NCBI GenBank assembly: GCA_035995285.1
Contig: DASYKO010000220.1
Span: forward strand, 1 to 11,939
Length of the DNA: 11,939 nt
Reading direction: 5' to 3'
Source of the DNA: UBA7672 sp035995285
GTDB lineage: Bacteria > Pseudomonadota > Alphaproteobacteria > Caulobacterales > Hyphomonadaceae
The number at the start of each line of letters is the position of its first letter. Position 1 is the first letter of the stretch. The position numbers were made by a program, and so were the translations under genes. The notes under the pieces are model-generated. The model did no database searches. It was not told where the DNA came from and worked only from the letters and a program-made list of their open reading frames with translations. Shown in pieces: positions 1-6,235 of the stretch.

Positions 1-1006
1 GTCGGTCTACATCTCCGGCGAGGAAGCCATCGCGCAGATACAGGGCCGCGCGCGCAGGCTGGGCGTCGAGCAGTCGCCGGTTGATCTGGCAGCAGAGACG
101 GACCTGCGCTCCATCCTGAAAGCGCTCAAGCAGACGGCGCCTGAACTGGTGATCATCGACTCGGTACAGACGCTCTGGTCGGACTCCCTGGAAGCCGCTC
201 CTGGTTCAGTCGCGCAGGTGCGAGCCTGCGCACAGGAGCTCACGCGCTTCGCCAAGAAAACCGGCGCAGTCGTCGTCCTAGTCGGCCACGTCACCAAGGA
301 CGGGCAGATCGCGGGGCCGCGCGTGCTTGAGCACATGGTGGACTCGGTCTTCTATTTCGAGGGTGAGCGTGGGCACCAGTTCCGTATCCTGCGCTCGGTG
401 AAAAACCGGTTCGGACCCACCGACGAGATCGGCGTGTTCGAGATGGGCGAGATGGGCCTCACCGCTGCCCGCGATCCTTCGGCGCTGTTCTTGGCCGGCG
501 CCGAAGCCGAAGCCTCCGGCCGGGCCGTCTTTGCTGCGATGGAGGGATCCCGCCCAGTCCTCGCCGAGGTGCAGGCGCTGGCTGGCCCCGAAGTGGCAGG
601 ATCGCCTCGCCGCTCCATTGTCGGCTGGGAGGGTTCGCGCCTCGCGATGCTGCTGGCGGTGTTCGACGCCCGCTGTGGCCTCCGCTTCGGCTCGCGCGAC
701 GTCTACCTCTCCGTCACCGGCGGCTACCGCATCACCGAACCGGCCGGAGACCTCGCCGCCGCCGCCGCCCTCGCCTCCTCCCTCCTCGACCGTCCCGTCC
801 CATCCGGTTCCGTCTTTTTCGGAGAGGTGGCCCTCTCAGGCGCGATTCGCCCCGTAGGCCGGATCGAACCCCGGCTCCGGGAAGCAGCGCGGCTGGGATT
901 TACAAGGGCTTGGGCCCCTCCCGGGGCGCCAGAAACCATCGACGGGATGCAGGTTCGTGCGATAAGCAGGCTGTCGGAGCTCGTGGAAGAGCTCGGGGCG
1001 GATTAG
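1..1006 (+). CDS. radA: DNA repair protein RadA (5'-truncated by window edge)
   Basis: RadA (Sms) is a RecA-like ATPase that helps process recombination intermediates and drives branch migration. The first complete codon is at position 2; the zinc finger and Walker A lie outside the window, leaving 334 residues. Visible in order: YISGEEAIAQIQGRA (fragment residues 3–17), Walker B VIIDSVQT (50–57), the RadA signature KNRFG (134–138) followed by PTDEIGVFEM, and a C-terminal Lon-protease-like domain from about residue 200 with GGYRITEPAGDLA and SGAIRPVGRIEPRL. The frame is open to TAG at 1004–1006 with no break. The KNRFG motif distinguishes it from RecA and DnaB-type ATPases. It is followed 20 bases later by cvpA on the same strand, so the two are probably co-transcribed. 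Identification is firm; only the missing N-terminus is unknown. Confidence 0.96.
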   Translation, partial: SVYISGEEAIAQIQGRARRLGVEQSPVDLAAETDLRSILKALKQTAPELVIIDSVQTLWSDSLEAAPGSVAQVRACAQELTRFAKKTGAVVVLVGHVTKDGQIAGPRVLEHMVDSVFYFEGERGHQFRILRSVKNRFGPTDEIGVFEMGEMGLTAARDPSALFLAGAEAEASGRAVFAAMEGSRPVLAEVQALAGPEVAGSPRRSIVGWEGSRLAMLLAVFDARCGLRFGSRDVYLSVTGGYRITEPAGDLAAAAALASSLLDRPVPSGSVFFGEVALSGAIRPVGRIEPRLREAARLGFTRAWAPPGAPETIDGMQVRAISRLSELVEELGAD

Positions 1007-1026
1007 TCGGGTTTACGAGGCGTCAT

Positions 1027-1569
1027 TTGACCTGGTTCGATGCAGTCGTTCTGGCGGTGATCGTGCTGTCGGCAGTCATGTCGCTGGGCCGCGGCCTGAT
1101 TCGCGAGGCGTTCTCGGTGATGTCCTTCGTCATCGGGGGCTTGGCTGCTTTCTACGCCCTCGCCTTCTTCGAGAAGCCGCTGAAAGGCGTGATCTCCCCT
1201 AAGGATGAATCTATGATACCGGCAGCCATTCTGGTGGTCGTGGGCTTCATCGCGGCCTATTCGCTGGCGGCCTTCCTGGGCGGGCGGCTGTCCAAGCTGA
1301 TCCACTCTTCCCCCGAGATCGGAGTGATTGACCGCATAGCCGGCGCTGTTTTCGGCATCTTCCGTGGCCTGCTGGCCTCGATCCTGTTCGTGCTCCTGAT
1401 GCAACAGATCCTGCCTGAGAATGCGACGCCCCAGCCGATTGCCAAATCGTACAGCTACCCCTACCTGAGCGGCGCAGCATCCTGGATCCGCTCCACCGTG
1501 CCGGGCTTTGTGAAAAGCGCGACGGAGGCCATCCGGGAGCCGGTGCCGGATTCGAAACCCGGCAATTAG
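1027..1569 (+). CDS. cvpA: CvpA family inner-membrane protein (180 aa, TTG start)
   Basis: CvpA proteins are small inner-membrane proteins, named for colicin V production and genetically tied to envelope stress tolerance; their biochemical role is unclear. I chose the TTG at 1027 because GAGG lies at 1017–1020, six bases upstream, and because family members begin close to the TWFD sequence found here at residues 2–5. The frame extends upstream into radA, but that part does not look like protein of this family. Four hydrophobic segments lie near residues 4–20, 30–48, 63–84 and 103–127. The RGLIREAFS stretch (22–30) and DRIAGAVFGIFRGLL (102–116) are typical of CvpA. The tail is hydrophilic and proline-containing. 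It sits directly before purF, the arrangement that also occurs in Escherichia coli, so expression with purine synthesis is expected. Identification is good; the start codon is less certain. Confidence 0.9.
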   Translation: MTWFDAVVLAVIVLSAVMSLGRGLIREAFSVMSFVIGGLAAFYALAFFEKPLKGVISPKDESMIPAAILVVVGFIAAYSLAAFLGGRLSKLIHSSPEIGVIDRIAGAVFGIFRGLLASILFVLLMQQILPENATPQPIAKSYSYPYLSGAASWIRSTVPGFVKSATEAIREPVPDSKPGN

Positions 1570-1573
1570 GAGG
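1568..1573 (+). promoter_or_regulatory. Shine-Dalgarno sequence for purF
   Basis: AGGAGG lies five bases upstream of the TTG at 1579 and overlaps the cvpA stop codon (TAG 1567–1569). It supports the TTG as the purF start over the in-frame ATG at 1690, which lacks a comparable site, and implies translational coupling with cvpA. Confidence 0.75.
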
Positions 1574-1578
1574 CAGTC

Positions 1579-3129
1579 TTGGCAGGTCCAGAGCATAACG
1601 CCGCCAGACCCCAAGATGCCCTCCCCCTGAATCCGAGTTCTTCTTCCGAAACTTGGGACGACGACTTCGACCCCAGCCGCAAGGATGGCATGGGCCACAA
1701 GTGCGGCGTGTTCGGTGTGTTCGGGCGCGATGACGCGGCGGTGCTTACCGCTCTCGGCCTCCACGCCCTGCAGCATCGCGGGCAGGAGGCGTGCGGGATC
1801 GTCTCCTACGACGACAAGGGCGGCGAACAGGGCGCCTTCCGGTCGGAGCGCCATATGGGCCTTGTCGGCGAGAGCTTCTCGGAGGAGGCCGGCGCCGTCT
1901 CCCGCCTGCCCGGCCGCATCGCCATCGGCCACAACCGCTATTCCACCTCCGGCCGCGTCGTCCTGCGCAACATCCAGCCGATCTATGCCGACCTTGCCTT
2001 TGGCGGCCTCGCCATCGCGCACAACGGCAACCTTACCAATGCCCGCGCCATCCACCGCGAACTGGTGATGAACGGCGCCATCTTCCAGTCGACCATGGAC
2101 ACCGAAGTCGTGCTCCAGCTCACGGCCCGCTCGCAGCGCAACCGCATCGAGGACCGCTTCATCGACGCCCTGCGCCAGCTCGATGGCGGCTATGCATTCG
2201 TGGCGCTGGCCAACGGCAAGCTGATCGGCGCACGCGACCCTTGGGGGCTGCGCCCACTCGTGCTGGGCGAGATCGACGGCGCGCCTGTGCTGTGCTCGGA
2301 GACCTGCGCGCTCGACGCGATCGGGGCGAGCTTCGTGCGGAATATCGAGGCGGGTGAAGTTGTCGTCATCGACAAAAACGGCGTTGAGAGCATGACGCCC
2401 TTCCCGAACCGCCCGGCCACGCCCTGCGTGTTCGAATATGTCTACTTCGCGCGGCCGGACTCGATCATGCACGGCAAGTCGATCTACGAGACGCGCCAGA
2501 ATTTCGGCCGCGTGCTGGCGCGCGAGACGCATGTGGATGCGGACCTGATCTGCCCCGTGCCCGATGGCGGCAATCCGGCGGCGCTCGGCTATGCAGAGGC
2601 TTCGGGCATCCCGTTCGGCTTCGGCATCATCCGCAACCACTATGTCGGCCGCACTTTCATCCAGCCGACGCAGTCGGGCCGCCAGCGTTCGGTTTCCCGC
2701 AAGCATGCGCCCAACAGGCCCATCCTCGAAGGCAAGCGCGTGGTGCTGGTGGATGACTCGATCGTCCGCGGCAACACCTCGCAGCGCATCGTGCAGATGA
2801 TCCGCGACGCCGGCGCGGCCGAGATCCATTTCCGCGTCGCCTCGCCCCCGATCAGGCATCCCGATTTCTACGGCATCGACATGCCCTCGAAGGACGAACT
2901 CATCGCCTCGTCCATGTCGATCGACCAGATGAAGCGCTACCTGAAGGTGGACTCGCTCGCCTTCATCTCGCTGGCCGGCTTCTATGAGGGCCTGGGCCAG
3001 GGCAAGCGCAACGACGCGCAGCCGCAATTCGCCGACCATTGCTTCACCGGCGATTATCCCACCCGCCTTGTCGACCGCGACCACGACATGTCGGCCAAGG
3101 AGCAGCAGCTTTCGCTGCTCGATGACTGA
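1579..3129 (+). CDS. purF: Amidophosphoribosyltransferase (PurF, 516 aa, TTG start)
   Basis: PurF makes 5-phosphoribosylamine from PRPP and glutamine, the first committed step of purine synthesis, in the cytoplasm. The N-terminal nucleophile glutaminase domain begins at Cys42 (CGVFGVFG, 42–49); residues 1–41 would be a propeptide removed to expose this cysteine. Glutaminase motifs include HRGQEACGI (67–74), GHNRYSTSG (118–126) and HNGNL (149–153). The phosphoribosyltransferase domain carries HYVGRTFIQPTQ (354–365) and the PRPP loop VVLVDDSIVRGNTS (388–401). Of the cysteines that hold the 4Fe-4S cluster in Bacillus subtilis PurF, Cys283 (PCVFEY) and Cys488 (HCFTG) have counterparts, but the HPCF position is HPDF here (Asp429) and the CGQC pair is absent, so a cluster is unlikely. 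The 3' end overlaps the next gene by eight bases. An internal ATG at 1690 (residue 38) would give a short propeptide instead. Confidence 0.97.
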   Translation: MAGPEHNAARPQDALPLNPSSSSETWDDDFDPSRKDGMGHKCGVFGVFGRDDAAVLTALGLHALQHRGQEACGIVSYDDKGGEQGAFRSERHMGLVGESFSEEAGAVSRLPGRIAIGHNRYSTSGRVVLRNIQPIYADLAFGGLAIAHNGNLTNARAIHRELVMNGAIFQSTMDTEVVLQLTARSQRNRIEDRFIDALRQLDGGYAFVALANGKLIGARDPWGLRPLVLGEIDGAPVLCSETCALDAIGASFVRNIEAGEVVVIDKNGVESMTPFPNRPATPCVFEYVYFARPDSIMHGKSIYETRQNFGRVLARETHVDADLICPVPDGGNPAALGYAEASGIPFGFGIIRNHYVGRTFIQPTQSGRQRSVSRKHAPNRPILEGKRVVLVDDSIVRGNTSQRIVQMIRDAGAAEIHFRVASPPIRHPDFYGIDMPSKDELIASSMSIDQMKRYLKVDSLAFISLAGFYEGLGQGKRNDAQPQFADHCFTGDYPTRLVDRDHDMSAKEQQLSLLDD

Positions 3130-3856
3130 GATGGGCTCTCTCCAGTCAGACAAGCGCATCATCCTCGTCACCGGCGCCTCGAAGGGCATCGGGCGCGCAG
3201 CGTCCCTGGCGCTGGCCAAGGCCGGCAATCATGTCATCGCGACCGCGCGTTCGACCAAGGCGCTCGAGAAACTGGACGATGAGGTCAAGGCTGCTTCGGG
3301 CGCGAGCGCCACGCTGATCCCGCTCGACCTGCGTGACTTTGCCAGTATCGACAAGCTTGCCTCGCTTTTGCTGGAGCGGTTCGGGCGGCTCGATGGGCTG
3401 GTTGGCAATGCAGGCGTGCTCGGCACGCTGGGACCGCTTGAGCAGGTGACACCCCAGGCGTTCCAGGAAACGCTGGACGTCAATTTCAGCGCCAACTGGC
3501 GGCTGATCCGGGCCGTGCATCCGCTACTGCGCGTGAGCCCTGCTGGACGCGCGCTGTTTGTGACCTCAGGAGTTGTTCCGCGTCCGCGCGCGTTCTGGGG
3601 CGTCTATGCGGCGACCAAGGCGGCGCTGGAGACGATGATCGCCTGCTATGCCGACGAGACGGAGAACACGCCGATCCGCGTGAACCTGTTCGATCCAGGC
3701 GCGGTGCGCACTGAAATGCGCGGCAAGGCCGTGCCAGGCGAGGATCCGCTGACGCTGCCGACGCCGGACGACGTCGCCTCGACGATCCCGCAATACCTTG
3801 CGGCGGAGTGCGCCCTGCACGGCCAGCGCATCGTGTTTGCGAAGCGCAAGGCATAA
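3122..3856 (+). CDS. Short-chain dehydrogenase/reductase (SDR), YciK-like
   Basis: A classical SDR of 244 residues, a cytoplasmic NAD(P)-dependent oxidoreductase; the substrate cannot be read from sequence. Visible are the Rossmann cofactor motif TGASKGIG (17–24), NAG (96–98), the active-site tetrad Asn121, Ser149, Tyr162 and Lys166 (YAATK), and the DPG turn (191–193) before a segment contacting the substrate. The C-terminal half (RVNLFDPGAVRTEMR, then EDPLTLPTPDDV) resembles Escherichia coli YciK, itself of uncertain function. The ATG at 3122 overlaps the end of purF by eight bases; an in-frame ATG at 3131 is an alternative. No close Shine-Dalgarno sequence precedes either, so initiation probably relies on coupling to purF. 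An SDR gene next to purF recurs in alphaproteobacteria, but that does not show a role in purine metabolism. The family call is strong. Confidence 0.93.
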   Translation: MTEMGSLQSDKRIILVTGASKGIGRAASLALAKAGNHVIATARSTKALEKLDDEVKAASGASATLIPLDLRDFASIDKLASLLLERFGRLDGLVGNAGVLGTLGPLEQVTPQAFQETLDVNFSANWRLIRAVHPLLRVSPAGRALFVTSGVVPRPRAFWGVYAATKAALETMIACYADETENTPIRVNLFDPGAVRTEMRGKAVPGEDPLTLPTPDDVASTIPQYLAAECALHGQRIVFAKRKA

Positions 3857-3857
3857 T

Positions 3858-3987
3858 TTTCAAACATCACAATCGTCGTAGGGTGCATTAGGCCCAAGGC
3901 CGTAACGCACCATCGCCCCACGACAGCCAAAGGCGCGTCCAGACAATGCCTCAACGCATCATCGCGCGACGCCAACGATGTTTGAAA
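3858..3987. repeat. Candidate small element bounded by 11-bp inverted repeats
   Basis: TTTCAAACATC at 3858–3868 and GATGTTTGAAA at 3977–3987 are perfect reverse complements. They enclose 108 bases that include a REP-type hairpin. The stretch begins two bases after the SDR stop codon and ends 58 bases before the stop codon of the convergent gene. No coding frame within it is convincing and no clear target-site duplication flanks the ends. It could be a non-autonomous (MITE-like) insertion, a repeated intergenic element, or chance. Confidence 0.45.
3878..3911. repeat. REP-type palindrome with 5' GTAG
   Basis: GTAG at 3878–3881 is followed at once by a hairpin-forming sequence at 3882–3911. GGTGC pairs with GCACC, an A·C mismatch follows, TTA pairs with TAA, a G is bulged at 3902, then GGCC pairs with GGCC around a CAA loop. 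A GTAG or GGAG tetranucleotide at the foot of an imperfect palindrome is the hallmark of REP sequences mobilised by RAYT (Y1 tyrosine) transposases. The site between convergent genes is also typical. No transposase gene lies in the window. There is no T-run on either side, so it is not a standard intrinsic terminator, though it may still stop or stabilise transcripts of the two converging operons. Confidence 0.65.
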
Positions 3988-4045
3988 TCGCTCACGATGT
4001 CCTCATTCACGAAGCGGGGAAGGACGCCGCGCAGATGCGCTCAGG

Positions 4046-4510
4046 TCAGTGCATCGCCGCCGGGCTGAACCATTTCGGTTCCAATTCCACAGCAAAAGCC
4101 TCGGCCACCTGCAAGGCTCGCTTCTTCAGGATGAGCCCGCTGTGCGTCAATCGGTACGGGAAATAGATCAGGCGTGAGTTGCCCGGAGTTTCAAGCTGCA
4201 CGCGGATGCCGTCTGCAAATGGCGAGTCAAACGTGGGCGGCACGTTCACGTCCACAGCGATCGCGCCGGCAATGATCTCACCACTCCGCGCCTTCGCGCC
4301 GAAACCGTTTTCGATGATGCTGTAGATCTCTGCAGGCTTTGGATGCTCATTCCCATCCATCCCCGCAACTGCCGCCTGCTGTCCGTCGGACCTGAGTTCG
4401 GCGCCGAACGGCAGAAACGCGCCTTTCTTCTGGAGCATGAGGCTGGCGAATTCGACGCAGTAATCGACCAGCGCCTTCAACTGCTCCGGCGTAGCCCCTT
4501 CCCCGGTCAT
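4046..4510 (-). CDS. Uncharacterised protein, 154 aa
   Basis: I do not recognise this protein with confidence. It has no signal peptide or membrane segment and is probably cytoplasmic. Its sequence alternates short helices and strands: an N-terminal helical region (residues 7–28, ending MLQKKG), AFLPFGAELRSDG (31–43), an acidic/proline linker (51–60), then a strand-rich middle, IIAGAIAVDVNVPP (79–92) and GIRVQLETPGNSRLIYFPYRL (101–121), and a C-terminal region with WFSP. This has the look of a small compact alpha/beta domain. The ATG at 4510 lies three bases after the TAG of the membrane-protein gene upstream and has AGTAGGG just before it, so translation is probably coupled. It is the last gene of the minus-strand run that includes der and converges on the SDR gene. 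The coding call is good because the frame is well filled and tightly spaced; function is unknown. Confidence 0.75.
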   Translation of the reverse strand: MTGEGATPEQLKALVDYCVEFASLMLQKKGAFLPFGAELRSDGQQAAVAGMDGNEHPKPAEIYSIIENGFGAKARSGEIIAGAIAVDVNVPPTFDSPFADGIRVQLETPGNSRLIYFPYRLTHSGLILKKRALQVAEAFAVELEPKWFSPAAMH

Positions 4511-4513
4511 GCC

Positions 4514-4765
4514 CTACTTGTCCCCGTCGCCGGCAACCTTCCGGTTCTGCCGTTCCTTGTCGAACGCCCGGAAGAGGTTCGGAAACGCCTGGCGGTACAT
4601 GAGCTCTACTATCCACGCGGCCGCGAGGGCCCCGAAGACGACCGCCACTATCACCGCTGACTGAGCATACGTGGCGCCGAACAGGATCGGCAGGACGAAC
4701 AGCGCGGCGGCGCAGGCCGTGATCGTTGCCACAATTACTGCGAAGCGCCCCAACCGCTTGCTCAT
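4514..4765 (-). CDS. Small two-helix membrane protein, 83 aa
   Basis: No family recognised. The protein has a short basic N-terminus (MSKRLGR), two hydrophobic segments near residues 8–30 and 36–54, and a charged, hydrophilic C-terminal tail from about residue 58 with several Arg and Lys (FDKERQNRK) ending in GDGDK. The positive charges at both ends suggest an inner-membrane hairpin with N- and C-termini in the cytoplasm. Its ATG starts three bases after the der stop codon, with GGAAG eight bases upstream inside the end of der, and its stop is three bases before the 154-aa gene. The spacing strongly suggests one transcript with der. The call as a real gene rests on this packing and the orderly hydrophobic pattern; no function can be assigned. 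Confidence 0.75.
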   Translation of the reverse strand: MSKRLGRFAVIVATITACAAALFVLPILFGATYAQSAVIVAVVFGALAAAWIVELMYRQAFPNLFRAFDKERQNRKVAGDGDK

Positions 4766-4768
4766 CCT

Positions 4769-6187
4769 CTAGTCTTCCTTGTCGGCGAACGGGTTCTTGT
4801 TTGCCTTCATCACCAGGCGGATCGGCACGCCGGGAAGATCGAAGGCCTGGCGCATTTCGTTGATGAGATAGCGCTTGTAGGTTTCGGGCATGTCGTCGGC
4901 GCGGCTGGCGATCAGCACGAAGGTGGGCGGGCGCGTTTTCATCTGCGCCATGTAGCGCGGCTTGATGCGCTTGCCGTCGGGCGCGGGCGGCGGGTGTTTC
5001 TGGGTGACGTAGAGCAGCCAGTCGTTGAGATCGCGCGTCTTGATGCGGGCGGACCAGTCCTTGTGCACCTTGAGGCAGGCGTCCATCAGCTTGTCGAGGT
5101 TGCGGCGGGTCACGCCTGAGACGGTGACCAGCGGCACGCCGCGGGCGTGGGGCAGTTCGTCCTCGAGCTTTTCCTCCATCAGCTTGCGCATCTCGGAAGG
5201 TTTCTCGACCGTATCCCACTTGGTGACGACGCAAACCAGGCCGCGGCCCTCGCGCAGGCAGAGATTGGCGATCTGCATGTCCTGACGTTCGAAGGCTTCG
5301 GTCGGGTCCATGACGAGGACGACGACGTCGGCGAAGCGGATGGAGTGGGTGGTTTCCATCGTGGAGAGACGCTCGAGCTTTTCCTGCACCTTGGCGCGCT
5401 TGCGCAGGCCGGCAGTGTCGACGAGGCGGATTTCGCGGCCGGCCCAGTTCCAGGCGACGGTGACGCTGTCGCGCGTGATGCCGGCTTCGGGGCCGGTGAC
5501 GAAGCGCTCGTCGTCGAGGATGCCGTTGACGAGGGTGGACTTGCCCGCATTCGGGCGGCCGACGAAGGCGATGCGGACGGGCTTGGTGGGATCTTCGGGC
5601 GGCGCTTCGGCGTCGGGATCGAAGGGCTCTTCGGCCTCAACCTCGGCGTCGAGCGCGAGGGCGCCGCCGTCCTTGAGTCTCTGGGCTTCCAGTTTGTCGG
5701 CGGCCTGCCGGATGCCTTCGTAGAGATCGGCCATGCCCTCGCCGTGCTCGGCGGAGATGGGGGCCGGATCGCCAAGGCCGAGGCGCCAGGCTTCCATCAG
5801 GCCCTCATCGCCTCGCTTGCCTTCGCACTTGTTGGCGGCGACGACGACGGGCTTGCCGGACTTGCGCAGCACCTGGGCGAAGATTTCATCGACAGCGGTA
5901 ATGCCGGTGCGGGCGTCGTAGACGAAGACGCAGACATCGGCCTCGCTGATGGCGACTTCGGTCTGCCGGCGCATGCGGGCTTCCAGCGAGGCGTCGGTGA
6001 CGTCTTCGAAGCCGGCGGTGTCGATGAGCTTGAGATCGAGATCGCCGAGGCGGCCGGGGGCCTCCTTGCGGTCTCGCGTTACGCCCGGAATGTCATCCAC
6101 GATCGCGATCTTCCGGCCTGCGAGCCGGTTGAACAGGGTCGACTTGCCGACATTCGGGCGACCGACGATGGCCACCGTCAGCATCAT
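4769..6187 (-). CDS. der: Ribosome assembly GTPase Der (EngA), 472 aa
   Basis: Der is an essential GTPase with two G domains in tandem that binds the 50S subunit during its maturation. G domain 1: P-loop GRPNVGKST (9–17), switch I DIPGVTRD (32–39), DTAGF (56–60), and G4 as NKCE (119–122). An acidic linker follows (about 179–200, rich in Glu, Asp and Pro). G domain 2: GRPNAGKST (210–218), GITRDS (236–241), DTAGLRKRAK (257–266), and G4 as TKWD (322–325). The KH-like C-terminal domain runs from about 380 to the end, with RPPTFVLIAS (419–428) and NPFADKED. Start ATG at 6187 has GGAG six bases upstream; an ATG follows directly at 6184. G4 of the second domain has Thr where Asn is usual. It is preceded by bamB, a known neighbour of der in many proteobacteria, and tightly followed by two small genes. 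Identification is certain. Confidence 0.98.
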   Translation of the reverse strand: MMLTVAIVGRPNVGKSTLFNRLAGRKIAIVDDIPGVTRDRKEAPGRLGDLDLKLIDTAGFEDVTDASLEARMRRQTEVAISEADVCVFVYDARTGITAVDEIFAQVLRKSGKPVVVAANKCEGKRGDEGLMEAWRLGLGDPAPISAEHGEGMADLYEGIRQAADKLEAQRLKDGGALALDAEVEAEEPFDPDAEAPPEDPTKPVRIAFVGRPNAGKSTLVNGILDDERFVTGPEAGITRDSVTVAWNWAGREIRLVDTAGLRKRAKVQEKLERLSTMETTHSIRFADVVVLVMDPTEAFERQDMQIANLCLREGRGLVCVVTKWDTVEKPSEMRKLMEEKLEDELPHARGVPLVTVSGVTRRNLDKLMDACLKVHKDWSARIKTRDLNDWLLYVTQKHPPPAPDGKRIKPRYMAQMKTRPPTFVLIASRADDMPETYKRYLINEMRQAFDLPGVPIRLVMKANKNPFADKED

Positions 6188-6206
6188 TGGAAACTCCGTG
6201 GGGACG

Positions 6207-6227
6207 GGTCGCCTGTCTGGCGGCCCT
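6207..6227 (-). other. Short inverted repeat between bamB and der
   Basis: GGGTCGCC (6207–6214) and GGCGGCCC (6220–6227) can pair over seven of eight positions around a five-base loop. It lies in the 48-base bamB–der gap and would form a hairpin in the der leader, about 20 bases upstream of the start codon. It lacks a T-run, so an attenuator or processing site is only possible; it may be chance in GC-rich DNA. Confidence 0.3.
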
Positions 6228-6235
6228 GGCTCCCC

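Noticed and set aside
1003..3228. A 741-codon open frame on the minus strand
   Set aside because: Antisense to cvpA and purF; the translation is rich in Arg, Ala, Asp and His without recognisable motifs.
3646..3975. A 109-codon minus-strand frame through the REP element
   Set aside because: It runs antisense into the SDR gene and its translation simply reads through the hairpin; no ribosome binding site is apparent.
3978..4166. A 62-codon plus-strand frame at the convergent spacer
   Set aside because: It overlaps the 154-aa minus-strand gene, lacks a Shine-Dalgarno sequence and has no recognisable protein features.
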